Shown one piece after another: positions 21,897 to 33,317 of a stretch of DNA of 64,000 nt (within the stretch, counting starts at the first letter, position 1; each line of letters opens with the position of its first letter). The notes under the pieces were generated by a model, which did no database searches, was not told where the DNA came from, and worked only from the letters and a program-made list of their open reading frames with translations. Position numbers and translations under genes: made by a program. The stretch comes from Closterium sp. NIES-65 (lineage: Eukaryota > Streptophyta > Zygnematophyceae > Desmidiales > Closteriaceae): contig CANXME010000891.1 in assembly GCA_948144175.1 (NCBI GenBank), positions 1 to 64,000 on the forward strand, in the 5' to 3' direction.

Positions 21897-22988
21897 TGTT
21901 GGTGTAAGGGCCTAATAAACTCAAGCTATTAAGACTTTATCACACTTAAAACCTCTCCTCGGGGTCACCTCCAAGGGTCCTTGGGTGCCTGGTACAAGAC
22001 CAGCCCCTATCCTCGGGTCCGAGTTTGTAGAGAGAGGGATCAAGAGGGACTTAGTCAAAACAGCAAGAGTACCTTGAACGTCGCGCAGCGTATCGTGCAG
22101 ACCGTCGATCGGATTAAGCTGAGAATTTCCTATATCGAAGCTCACTCTAAGAGCTTTAAAATAAGCCAAGTTGCCTCGCGAAAAGTTCTGCCATTACGAA
22201 GTTATGGCTCGGACAGCGTTAGCCTAGCGTTGGAGTGCTAGCGTACTAGCGTTGACTCGGGTAGCATTCCGCCGTCGCACCGCGTAGAAAAGAAATTCCA
22301 GCAAGGAAGGAATTCGCTTGAATCAATTTCACTATATTCAGGTACAAACAGAGAAGGAATAAATAGCTCTAGCTAGCAAGGACCTTGGGAATCAACCTGG
22401 GAACAACCAGGGATGATCCCAAATAATTCCAAGCAACAGAACCAACCTGGCTGGACAAAATAGCAGGTGATAGGTTGGTGAACAACCTCTGGTTCTGTTT
22501 TTCCAACCTGGGAAACAACAACCAGGTTCAGGTCCTAAAAACAGAACCTGTTTTGTCTTTGCCCAACCAGCCAAATGCTGGTTCCGCTGGTTTCCCCTGG
22601 CCCTGTAGCATGCAGATACAGACAAACAACATCCAACCTTCACCTAAATTGTACCCCTATAGTGCCTGCCCTGCTACACTATAGTCAACCAAACAAAACA
22701 GTACAATTTCGAGTTGGATAGAACTGAATCTGCGCAATCAAGTAAGTTGAACCGCAAAGCTTCCATCTTGGGTTCCTTTGCGAGCTCGTCCTTTCTGCTT
22801 GTACTGTTCATAGCGCGTACAATGTTATGCCGAAGCGCACATTTTGCGAGTACCTGCAAATGCTTCAAGCGAAAATTGCGAAAGCAAACAAACACACAAA
22901 CATACCATTCACACGCAAATGCATTCGCACACGCATACTCGTACAAACAGACGGCAGGATGTCGTGCAATGTGAATTTGCACCCAACA
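21897..22988 (-). repeat. Shared LTR: 5' LTR of B and 3' LTR of C
   Basis: 1,092 bp with standard family-1 ends. A PBS lies on its left (element B side) and a polypurine tract on its right (22989-23000, element C side), so it serves as the 5' LTR of one unit and the 3' LTR of the next. Confidence 0.92.
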
Positions 22989-23030
22989 CACTCCCCCTCA
23001 GCCTGCCGGCTGCATCCCCATCATTCCATA

Positions 23031-26000
23031 CTAGTTCATGCTCATTCCACTCATGCGCACACAACGCCAATGAGACTCATCCGCAAGCCTCTTGGTGAGG
23101 AAGTCTGCTGGCTGCTGGTGAGTCTTGATGTAGATTCGGATTCACCGTCCCCCTCTTCACCTCCTTACGCAGCCAGTGCCACTTGATACGCATGTGCTTA
23201 TTCAGCCCATGAAGCACAGCGTTCCTGGCCATCCCAAGAGCTCCCTTGCTATCACAAAACGAGCGGCGTAGCAACCTTTTGCTCCTGGCCAATCTCCTCC
23301 AACAGCCTCCTCAGCCAAATCACCTCCTTCACCCCATGGAACATCGCCATGTACTCTGATTCCACGGAAGAGAGTGCTGTCTCCGTCTGCTTCTTTGACC
23401 TCCAACTAACCGGTCCTCCCCCAACTACGCAGATGTATCCTCCCACAGATGAGGAATCCTCCTTCTCAGAGGCCCACGTAGCGATCAGTAAAGCAAGTGA
23501 GAAAAAGCTTGCCTTCTCCAAGCCTCTCCCCCTTCTCTTTCAGCACCTCAACCCCTTTCTGCTTCACCTGTGCAGATGCGGAGTATTGAACTCCAATGCT
23601 TGGGTGAGAGTTCAGATACTTCACCACACGCTCAGCTGCATCCACCTGCTCCTCTGATGGATTCTGCACTACCCTAGCCAGCTGCCCAACCGAGAAAGAG
23701 ATGTCGGGTCTCGTGTGAACTGCTGCATACAAGAGGCTGCCCACCAAGGACTGAAATTGCTGCTGCTCCTCGGCTTCAACCCCTTCATCCTCTGCAGCTT
23801 TCACAAGCCTGAATTCTGCTGGCAGGGGAGTTGCAACCTTGCGCTCATTCTCAATTCCGTACTTCTCCCCAAGCTCCTTGATGAACTTCTCCTGGTGCAG
23901 CTTCAACCACCTGTGATCCAGATCCCTCTCCACGTGCATCCCGAGGTAGTACTTTACCTCCCCAAGGTTCTTGCACTTGAAGTTCTCCATCAGCTGCTGC
24001 TGCACCTTCTGGATCTCCTTCATGCTGCTGCTAAAGAGAAGAATGTCGTCCACATAGACCAGAAACAGCACCAGCTTCTCCCCCTCCCCCTTGAGAAAGA
24101 GGCTCTCATCACAGCTGCTGGTCCTGAATCCCATCTCCTCTAAAACAGCTGCCAACTTCTGGTACCAGCAGCGTGGCGCCTGCTTCAAGCCGTAGATGGA
24201 CTTTTTCAGCTTGCACACCCTGCCCGTACCATCCTCATACCCAGGTGGCTGCGTCATGAACACCTCCTCCTCTAAAATCCCGTTGAGAAATGCCGTTGAT
24301 ATGTCCATCTGGATAATGAACTTCCCACTAACGGCTGCATCTGCCAACAAGACACGAAGGGTAGGGGGTTTGGCAGTGGGAGCAAAGATCTCATTGAAGT
24401 CCCGCTTCTCCTTCTGCATAAACCCCTTAGCCACCAACCTACTCTTGTAGATGGTGACCTGCCCCTTGTCGTCAGTCTTGATCCTTAGCACCCACTTGCA
24501 TTGTACCGCTTTCTTTCCCTCAGGCAGCACCACTAGTTCCCAAGTCCCATTCTCCAGCAGGCTCTAGGTACTCAGCATCCCTGGAAGCTAGCCATTTGTC
24601 CCTATCTGGTCCAGCTAATGCCTCCTCCATGCTAGCTGGTTCCTCTGGTGCAGGGGCAAGAAAACAGTACGCAGGTTGCATCCTCCTCATCCGGGTCATA
24701 GCCATGCGGTAGAATCAGCAATGCCTCCTCGGTCCCAAGCTGCTGCTCCGCTACATCAGCTACCTGCAGTCAGCTTCTTAGTAGCCATACGGGTACGTCC
24801 TGGCCTGGAGACGGGTGTCTCCCATCCCTTCATAATAACACCCTTCGGCTTCTTAGTTTTCCCCTGCTGCTGCTCTCCTCCCTCGGATCCAGCAGCTCCA
24901 CTAGTGCTACCGCTAATCTCCACACCATCACCTCCACCAGCAGGTGCCTCCTGCACCTTCTCTTTATCACCACCCTCTGCAGCTGCCTCCTCTCCCTCCT
25001 CCCACACACTAGGAGTCAGGTCCAGCTGCATGGTGAATCTGCTCCATCTGCTGGGACACCCTGGCCTCCGGCTGTTTCTCCCAGCTCCCATACATCATGC
25101 CCTCAACAAACTTCACATCCCTGCTGTCAAACAACACACCCTTGGAAGGCTCCCACAGCAGCCATCCCTTGCTCTCAGCAGCCAGCCCCAAATGCACACA
25201 CCAGATTGCACTCGCCCCCAACTTACTGCGATAGGTCTTGGGAACGTGGGCGACTGCCATGCAACCGAACACCCTCAGCATGTCCACCGGCGGCTTCCTC
25301 CCAAGCCACCTCTCCAACTGGCACCCACGAGTCATCCCCAACCTTTGTGAGTACCCTGTTCCTAGCGACAGGTAGCGTGCCGAACAGCATGGGGCCACAT
25401 CAAGTTGCCCAGCCCAGATTCTATGAGCAGCGCCCTAGCTGTCTCCAGAATTGTCCGGTTCGCCCGTTCTGCTACACCGTTGGACTGTGGGGTGTAAGCC
25501 GTGGTCAGCTCCCTCTGGATGCCCTGCTTCTTGAGCCAGGCCGTCATCTCAGCTCCAAGGAACTCACCACCCCTGATCTGTCCTAATCCGCTTCACCACA
25601 CACTCCGCTTGCTTCTCCACGAACGGCAGCCAATCGTCCCGAATCGTGGAGGCGGCGTGATCTTTCTGCTTCAGCGGATACGCCCACATTAGCCTGCTCC
25701 AGTCATCCACTATGGTTAGGAAGTACCGCTCCCCCTTGTGCCCTTGCACCGGCAGCGGCCCCACCAAGTCCATGTGGACCAGCTCCAACGGCTTTTTGCT
25801 CCTGCCAGCCACACTATGGAAGGGGAAACGGGTGAACTTTGAAAGGAGGCAAATTTCACAGTTATCATCGGGTGGTTGTCCATTCAGCTTTAAGCCCTTA
25901 ACGGCTCCATCCTTCTCCAGCTGCTTCAGCAAAGGCATTGCCACATGCCCCAAACGTCGGTGTGCAGTTGCCCAATCCTGTCTCCCCAGATCTGGCCGAC

Positions 26001-27623
26001 ACTTTCACACCAACCCCTCCAACGGCGTTGCACTCCCCCTGGGATGCAGACCCCTCTCCAGCCTGCCCCCCACCGTGCCACGCCAGCGCCGGCAGCTGCC
26101 ACATAGATCTGTACACGTCCTTGCTCTCGTGCAGATCCCAAAGCACCCGATTGCCCAGCTTCCCCTTATAAGTGCGAGCCCCATCCGTGTTGGTGTTCAC
26201 CCCAGCCTTGCCAAGCTTACGGAGGGAGATGAGGTTGGCCTTCAGGTCGGGGACGAGGAGAACGTCGTGCAGCACCACCGGCTTGCCATCCGCTCCCTTA
26301 AATGCAGCTCGTCCCGCACCAGCCACCTTCAACATGTGTCCAGAGGCAGAGCACACCTCATTAATCGGTGCAGCGCGTACGTCGTCCAGCAGGTCCTTGC
26401 GCGGCGTCATTGTCCAAGCAGCGCCTGTGTCCAACACCCAATAGTCCAGGGGGTGCAGCTCTGCTCCAGCCTTAGCAGATGCGTCTCCTTGCTCCCCCTT
26501 GTCTCCCATATGGAAGAATTGGCCCGCGGTGCACTCCTTCTTCTTCTCCGCACCGCCGTTGCCCTTCGGGTTGTTGTCGGACGAATCAGCGACCATGTTG
26601 GCGCCGTTTTTCTGGTTCCTCCGCGCGCCGCCATCCTGGTGACGATTCTGGGGGGTCCATCCATCGGGTTTCTTATAGCACAAAAACCAGGGGTGCCCTT
26701 CCTTCTCACAATACCAGCAACTCCCTTTCATTTTGCCACCAGCACCCGACTTGCCCCACGTCCAGATTTCGCACCGCGACCCCAACCGGTACCTCCTTGT
26801 TGGTCGTTGGAGTCGTCGTCTTTCTTTGCACCGCGTCCAGCACCACCGAAGCCACGTCCTTTGCCACGTCGGCTCCCTTGCATCCCGTAGCCGCTGCTGC
26901 CGTCGTCTCCACCCCTCAGTTGGCGGCGACGGAAGTCCTCCTCCAGAATCTTCGTCCGCACCCACTCGAGCGTCCACAAGCTCTGGTTCTGCGGCAGGCT
27001 CAATCCGCTCGTAAATTGAAGCCACGATTCCGGCAGCAGCGAGAGCATCTTCAAGCACTTTGTTTGCTCCGGGTAGGTGATTCCTGCGGTCGCCAACTTC
27101 GCGTAGAGGTCGCGCAATTTGTCCAGGACAGGTTGCTACCGGCTCTCCCTCGCTCAGGCGCAACGCGGACAGCTCCCTCTCCAGCATCAATGTTGCTAAC
27201 AACGGAGGTCGGGGCGTGCAGCTCCTTCAACACCGTCCACGCCTTCGGACCGCACTCAACCTCCGGCAGCAGGTGCATGACGTGGTGACGCTGGTTCAGC
27301 TCCAAACTCTGCGACATCAAGTAGTAGCCAGCCGAGGCGCGCTCGTCCCAATCTTCCTGAAGGGCGGGGTCACTCGGTCTAGGCTCCTCCCCAATCATTA
27401 GTTTCAGCAATCCGATTTGACGGAAATAAAGTTGCATTTTCCAGGCCTAATCATCATAGCCCTCACCATTGAACTTCTCGACGGTGAAGTTTTTCAGCAC
27501 CTCCTTGATCAGCGAGCCCTGGCTTGTTCGCGCTCCCCTTGGCGCAGAAACACCAGAATCATGGCTGCCGCTACGATCTTGGGCTGAAGATTCACCAGCT
27601 ACCGCCGAGGTGTTGCCCGCCAT
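23031..27623 (-). pseudogene. gag-pol of element C, heavily frameshifted by one-base insertions
   Basis: Collinear with D. The longest blocks are RT (23466-24533, with YVDD and YGLKQAPRCWYQKL) and a gag-protease-preintegrase block within 25898-27202. Extra single bases lie at about 23136, 23261, 23482, 24566, 24679, 24762, 25036, 25319, 25371, 25575, 25978, 27136 and 27196; one base is missing near 26757. Those at 25036, 25978, 27136 and 27196 also occur in B. All domain motifs (zinc knuckle, LDTGAAW, DD35E, YVDD) are still legible across frames. Confidence 0.9.
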
Positions 27624-27654
27624 AGCTACCTATATCGAGGATCACTATAACGCA

Positions 27655-27666
27655 GCTCTGATACCA
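27655..27666 (-). other. Primer-binding site of element C
   Basis: GCTCTGATACCA, the reverse complement of the tRNA-iMet PBS, three bases from the LTR at 27670. Confidence 0.9.
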
Positions 27667-27669
27667 GCT

Positions 27670-28762
27670 TGTTGGTGTAAGGGCCTAATAAACTCAAGCT
27701 ATTAAGACTTTATCACACTTAAAACCTCTCCTCGGGGTCACCTCCAAGGGTCCTTGGGTGCCTGGTACAAGACCAGCCCCTATCCTCGGGTCCGAGTTTG
27801 TAGAGAGAGGGATCAAGAGGGACTTAGTCAAAACAGCAAGAGTACCTTGAACGTCGCGCAGCGTATCGTGCAGACCGTCGATCGGATTAAGCTGAGAATT
27901 TCCTATATCGAAGCTCACTCTAAGAGCTTTAAAATAAGCCAAGTTGCCTCGCGAAAAGTTCTGCCATTACGAAGTTATGGCTCGGACAGCGTTAGCCTAG
28001 CGTTGGAGTGCTAGCGTACTAGCGTTGACTCGGGTAGCATTCCGCCGTCGCACCGCGTAGAAAAGAAATTCCAGCAAGGAAGGAATTCGCTTGAATCAAT
28101 TTCACTATATTCAGGTACAAACAGAGAAGGAATAAATAGCTCTAGCTAGCAAGGACCTTGGGAATCAACCTGGGAACAACCAGGGATGATCCCAAATAAT
28201 TCCAAGCAACAGAACCAACCTGGCTGGACAAAATAGCAGGTGATAGGTTGGTGAACAACCTCTGGTTCTGTTTTTCCAACCTGGGAAAACAACAACCAGG
28301 TTCAGGTCCTAAAAACAGAACCTGTTTTGTCTTTGCCCAACCAGCCAAATGCTGGTTCCGCTGGTTTCCCCTGGCCCTGTAGCATGCAGATACAGACAAA
28401 CAACATCCAACCTTCACCTAAATTGTACCCCTATAGTGCCTGCCCTGCTACACTATAGTCAACCAAACAAAACAGTACAATTTCGAGTTGGATAGAACTG
28501 AATCTGCGCAATCAAGTAAGTTGAACCGCAAAGCTTCCATCTTGGGTTCCTTTGCGAGCTCGTCCTTTCTGCTTGTACTGTTCATAGCGCGTACAATGTT
28601 ATGCCGAAGCGCACATTTTGCGAGTACCTGCAAATGCTTCAAGCGAAAATTGCGAAAGCAAACAAACACACAAGCATACCATTCACACGCAAATGCATTC
28701 GCACACGCATACTCGTACAAACAGACGGCAGGATGTCGTGCAATGTGAATTTGCACCCAACA
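27670..28762 (-). repeat. 5' LTR of element C
   Basis: 1,093 bp, standard ends TGTTGGTG...CCCAACA on the plus strand. Directly abuts the plus-strand gag of element F at 28763. Confidence 0.92.
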
Positions 28763-31700
28763 GGACACCCCAGAATCGTCACCAGGATGGCGGCGCGGGG
28801 AGGAACCAGAAAAACGGCGCGAGCATGGTCGCCGATCCGTCGGAGAACAACCCGAAGAGCAACGGCGGTGCGGAAAAGAAGAAGGAGCGCACCGCGGGCC
28901 AGTTCTTCCTTATTGGAGAACACGGGGAGCAGCGGGAGCAAGAAGACGCCTCTGCCAAGGTTGGAGCAGAGCTGCACCCCGTGGATTATTGGGTGTTGGA
29001 CACGGCCGCTGCTTGGACGATGACACCACGCAAGGACCTGCTGGACCATGTACGCGCTGCACCGATCAACGAGGTGTGCTCCGCCTCTGGACACGCGCTG
29101 AAGGTGGCTGGTGCGGGACGAGCTGCGTTTAAGGGAGCGGATGGCAAGCCGGTGGTGCTGCACGACGTTCTTCTCGTTCCTGAACTCAAGGCCAACCTCA
29201 TCTCCCTCCGTAAGCTTGGCAAGGCTGGGGTGAGCACTAGCACGGATGGGGCACTCACTTACAAGGGGCAGCTGGGCAATCGGGTGCTTTGGGATCTGCA
29301 CGAGAGCACGGACGTGTACAGATCCATGTGGCAGCTGCCGGCGTTGGCGTGGCATGGTGGGGGGCAGGCTGGAGAGGGGTCTGCATCCCAGGGGGAGTGC
29401 AACGCCGTTGGAGGGGTTGGTGTGAAAGTGTCGGCCAGATATGGGGAGACGGATTGGGCAACGGCACACCGACGCTTGGGGCATGTGGCAATGGCCTTAT
29501 TGAAGCAGTCGGAGAAATATGGAGCTGTTAAGGGTCTGAAGCTGAACGGACAGCCATCTGATGAGAATTGTGAAATCTGTTTGCTCTCAAAGTTTACCCG
29601 TTTCCCCTTCCATAGTGTGGCTGGCAGGAGCAAGAAGCCGTTGGAGCTGGTCCACATGGACTTGGTGGGGCCGCTGCCGGTTCAGGGACACAAGGGGGAG
29701 CGGTACTTTCTGACCATAGTGGATGATTGGAGCAGGCTTATGTGGGCATATCCGCTGAAGCAGAAGGACCATGCCGCCTCTACAATACGGGAAGATTGGC
29801 TGCCATTCGTGGAGAAGCAAGCGGAGTGTGTGGTGAAGCGGATTAGGACAGATCGGGGTGGTGAGTTCCTTGGAGCTGAGATGACGGCCTGGCTCAAGAA
29901 GCAGGGCATCCAGAGGGAGGTGACCACGGCTTACACCCCACAGTCTAACGGTGTAGCAGAACGGGCGAACCGGACAATTCTGGAGACAGCTAGGGCGCTT
30001 CTCATAGAATCTGGGCTGGGCAACTTGATGTGGCCCCATGCTGTTCGGCACGCTACCGTCGCTAGGAACAGGGTACTCACCAAGGTTGGGGATGACTCGT
30101 GGGTGCCGTTAGAGAGGTGGCTTGGGAGGAAGCCGCCGGTGGACATGCTGAGGGTGTTCGGTTGTATGGCAGTCGCCCACATCCCCAAGACCTACCGCAG
30201 TAAGTTGGGGGCAAGTGCAATCTGGTGTGTGCATTTGGGGCTGGCTGCTGAGAGCAAGGGATGGCTGCTGTGGGAACCTTCCAAGGGTGTGTTGTTTGAC
30301 AGCAGGGATGTGAAGTTTGTTGAGGGCATGATGTATGGGAGCTGGGAGAAACAGCCAGAGGCCAGGGTGTCCCAGCAGATGGAGCAGATCACCATGCAGC
30401 TGGACCTGACTCCTAGTGTGTGGGAGAAGGGAGAGGAGGTAGCTGCAGAGGGTGGTGATGGAGAGAAGGTGCAGGAGGCATCTGCTGGTGGAGGTGATGG
30501 TGTGGAGACTAGCGGTAGCACTAGTGGAGCTGCTGGATCCGAGGGAGGAGAGCAGCAGCAGGGAAAAACTAAGAAGTCGAAGGGTGTTGTTATGAGGGGA
30601 TGGGAAACACCCGTCTCCAGGCCAGGACATACCCGTATGGCCACTAAGAAGCTGACTGCAGGAGCTGATGTAGCGGAGCAGCAGCTTGGGACCGAGGAGG
30701 CATTGCTGATTCTACCGCATGGCTATGATCTGGATGAGGAGGATGAACCTGCCTACTGTTTCCTTGCCCCTGCACCAGAGGAACCAGCTAGCATGGAGGA
30801 GGCATTAGCTGGACCAGATAGGGAGAAGTGGCTGGTTTCCAGGGATGCTGAGTACCAGAGCCTGCTAGAGAATCGGACATGGGAGCTGGTGGTGCTGCCT
30901 GAGGGGAAGAAAGCCGTACAGTGCAAGTGGGTGCTAAGGATCAAGACCGATGACAAGGGACAGGTCACCACCTACAAGAGTAGGCTGGTGGCTAAGGGAT
31001 TTATGCAGAAGGAGAAGCGGGACTTCAATGAGATCTTTGCTCCCACTGCCAAACCCCCTACCCTTTGTTCTTGTTGGCAGATGCAACCGTTAGTGGGAAA
31101 TTCATCATTCAGATGGATATATCAACGGCATTCCTCAATGGGATTTTAGAGGAGGAGGTGTTCATGACGCAGCCACCTGGGTATCAGGATGGTACGGGCA
31201 GGGTGTGCAAGCTGAAAAAGTCCATCTACGGCTTGAAGCAGGCGCCACGCTGCTGGTACCAGAAGTTGGCAGCTGTTTTAGAGGAGGTGGGATTCAGGAC
31301 CAGCAGCTGTGATGAGAGCCTCTTTCTCAAGGGGGAGGGGGAGAAGCTGGTGCTGTTTCTGGTCTATGTGGACGACATTCTTCTCTTTAGCAGCAGCATG
31401 AAGGAGATCCAGAAGGTGCAGCAGCAGCTGATGGAGAAATTCAAGTGCAAGAACCTTGGGGAGGTAAAGTACTACCTCGGGATGCACGTGGAGAGGGATC
31501 TGGATCACAGGTGGTTGAAGCTGCACCAGGAGAAGTTCATCAAGGAGCTTGGGGAGAAGTACGGGATTGAGAATGAGCGCAAGGTTGCAACTCCCCTGCC
31601 AGCAGAATTCAAGCTTGTGAGAGCTGAAGAGGATGAAGGGGATGAAGCCGAGGAGCAGCATCAATTTCAGTCCTTGGTGGGCAGCCTCTTCTATGCAGCA

Positions 31701-32387
31701 GTCCACACAAGGCCCGACATCTCTTTCTCGCTTGGGCAGCTGGCTAGGGTGGTGCAGAATCCATCAGAGGAGCAGGTGGATGCAGCTGAGCGTGTGGTGA
31801 AGTATCTGAACTCTCACCCAAGCATTGGAGTTCAGTACTCCGCATCTACACAGGTGAAGCAGAAAGGGGTTGAGATGCTGAAAGAGAAGGGGGAGAGGCT
31901 TGGAGAAGGCAAGCTCTTTCTCACTTGCTTTACCGATGCTACGTGGGCCTCTGAGAAGGAGGATTCCTCATCTGTGGGAGGATACATCTATGTAGTTGGA
32001 GGAGGACCTATTAGTTGGATGTCAAAGAAGCAGACGGAGACAGCACTTTCTTCTGTGGAATCAGAGTACATGGCGATGTTCCATGGGGTGAAGGAGGTGA
32101 TTTGGCTGAGGAGGCTGTTAGAGGAGATTGGCCAAGAGCAAAAGGTTGCTACGCCGCTGTTTTGTGATCGCAAGGGAGCTCTTGGGATGGCCAGGAACGC
32201 TGTGCTTCATGGGCTGAACAAGCACATGCGTATCAAGTGGCACTGGCTGCGTAAGGAGGTGAAGAGGGGGACGGTGAATCCGATCTACATCAAGACTCAC
32301 CAGCAGCCAGCAGACTTCCTCACCAAGAGGCTTGCGGATGAGCTTCATTGGCGTTGTATGCGGATGAGTGGAATGAGCATGAACTAG
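28763..32387 (+). pseudogene. pol of element F: DTA protease, one frameshift in RT
   Basis: One open frame runs from the fused LTR through 31149. It covers the gag tail, a protease whose active-site motif is DTA instead of DTG (28999-29007), pre-integrase, and an integrase core with HMD, RTDRGGEF and NGVAERANR intact. It also holds the TAFLNG-type entry region of RT. A one-base loss near 31065 shifts the frame. A second block (31065-32387, 440 codons) continues RT with YVDD, then RNase H and the C-terminal MSGMSMN. Gag N-terminus and zinc knuckle are absent, so it cannot be autonomous. Confidence 0.88.
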
Positions 32388-32417
32388 TATGGAATGATGG
32401 GGATGCAGCCGGCAGGC

Positions 32418-32429
32418 TGAGGGGGAGTG
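32418..32429 (+). other. Polypurine tract of element F
   Basis: TGAGGGGGAGTG immediately before the partial 3' LTR at 32430. Confidence 0.85.
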
Positions 32430-32643
32430 TGTTGGGTGCAAATTCACATTGCACGACATCCTGCCGTCTCTTTGTATGAGTATGTGTGTGCGAATGCATT
32501 TGGGTGTGAATGGAATGTTGGTGTACTTGTTTGCTTTCGCAATTTTCGCTTGAAGCATTTGCAGGTACTCGCGCATTATGCGCTTTGGCACAACATTGTA
32601 CGCGCTATGAACAGTACAAGCAGAAAGGAACCCAAGATGGAAG
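32430..32643 (+). repeat. Partial 3' LTR of element F
   Basis: Matches the first ~230 bp of the family-1 LTR with a 15-bp internal deletion (AAAGG followed directly by AACCCAAGATGG). It ends at GGAAG, joined head-on to a reverse-complement LTR piece. Confidence 0.88.
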
Positions 32644-33275
32644 ATAAATAGCTCTAGCTAGCAAGGACCTTGGGAATCAACCTGGGAACAACCAGGGATG
32701 ATCCCAAATAATTCCATGCAACAGAACTAACCTGGCTGGACAAAACAGCAGGTCGTAGGTTGGTAAACAACCTCTGGTTCTGTTTTTCCAACCTGGGAAA
32801 ACAACAACCAGGTTCAGGTCCTAAAAACAGAACCTGTTTTGTCTTTGCTCAACCAGCCAAATGCTGGTTCCGCTGGTTTCCCCTGGCCCTGTAGCATGCA
32901 GATACAGACAAACAACATCCAACCTTCACCTAAATTGTACCTCTATAGTGCCTGCCCTGCTACACTATAGTCAACCAAACAAAACAGTACAATTTCTAGT
33001 TGGATAGAAACTGAATCTGCACAATCAATTCAACCGAACCGCAAAGGTTCCATCTTGGGTTCCTTTGCGAGCTCGTCCTTTCTGCTTGTACTGTTCATAG
33101 CGCGTACAATGTTGTGCCGAAGCGCATAATGCGCGAGTACCTGCAAATGCTTCAAGCAAAAATTGCGAAAGCAAACAAACACACCAACATTCCATTCACA
33201 CCCAAATGCATTCGCACACGCATACTCATACAAAGAGATGGCAGGATGTCGTGCAATGTGAATTTGCACCCAACA
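32644..33275 (-). repeat. Partial 3' LTR of element E
   Basis: Starts inside the LTR at ATAAATAGCTC and runs to the normal end CACCCAACA, followed by the polypurine tract. Joined inversely to the partial LTR of F. Confidence 0.88.
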
Positions 33276-33317
33276 CACTCCCCCTCAGCCTGCCGGCTGC
33301 ATCCCCATCATTCCATA

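Larger units (their letters stand above)
16127..22988 (-). mobile_element. Family-1 copia element B (left unit of a tandem pair)
   Basis: Minus-strand element: 3' LTR 16127-17219, polypurine tract 17220-17231, gag-pol 17262-21850, PBS 21882-21893, 5' LTR 21897-22988. The 5' LTR is followed directly by the polypurine tract of element C, so B and C share this LTR. The left flank GGGAG (in H) does not match the right flank of C (GGACA, in F). Tandem LTR-internal-LTR-internal-LTR arrays normally arise by unequal recombination between LTRs. Confidence 0.9.
21897..28762 (-). mobile_element. Family-1 copia element C (right unit of the tandem pair)
   Basis: Minus-strand element: shared LTR 21897-22988, gag-pol 23031-27623, PBS 27655-27666, 5' LTR 27670-28762. 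The right flank GGACA belongs to the gag region of element F in the opposite orientation. It shares several one-base insertions with B, so one was copied from the other (biologically or in assembly). Confidence 0.9.
28763..32643 (+). mobile_element. Family-1 copia element F, 5'-truncated, with partial 3' LTR
   Basis: Internal sequence starts abruptly just downstream of where the zinc knuckle codons would be. It runs through protease, integrase, RT and RNase H to the stop at 32387, then a polypurine tract (32418-32429) and only the first 214 bp of the 3' LTR (32430-32643). There the sequence switches to the reverse-complement LTR of element E. It shares diagnostic variants with E (for example ENNPKSN and QEDASAKVGAELHP) rather than with D, so F and E form an older subgroup. 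Confidence 0.88.
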
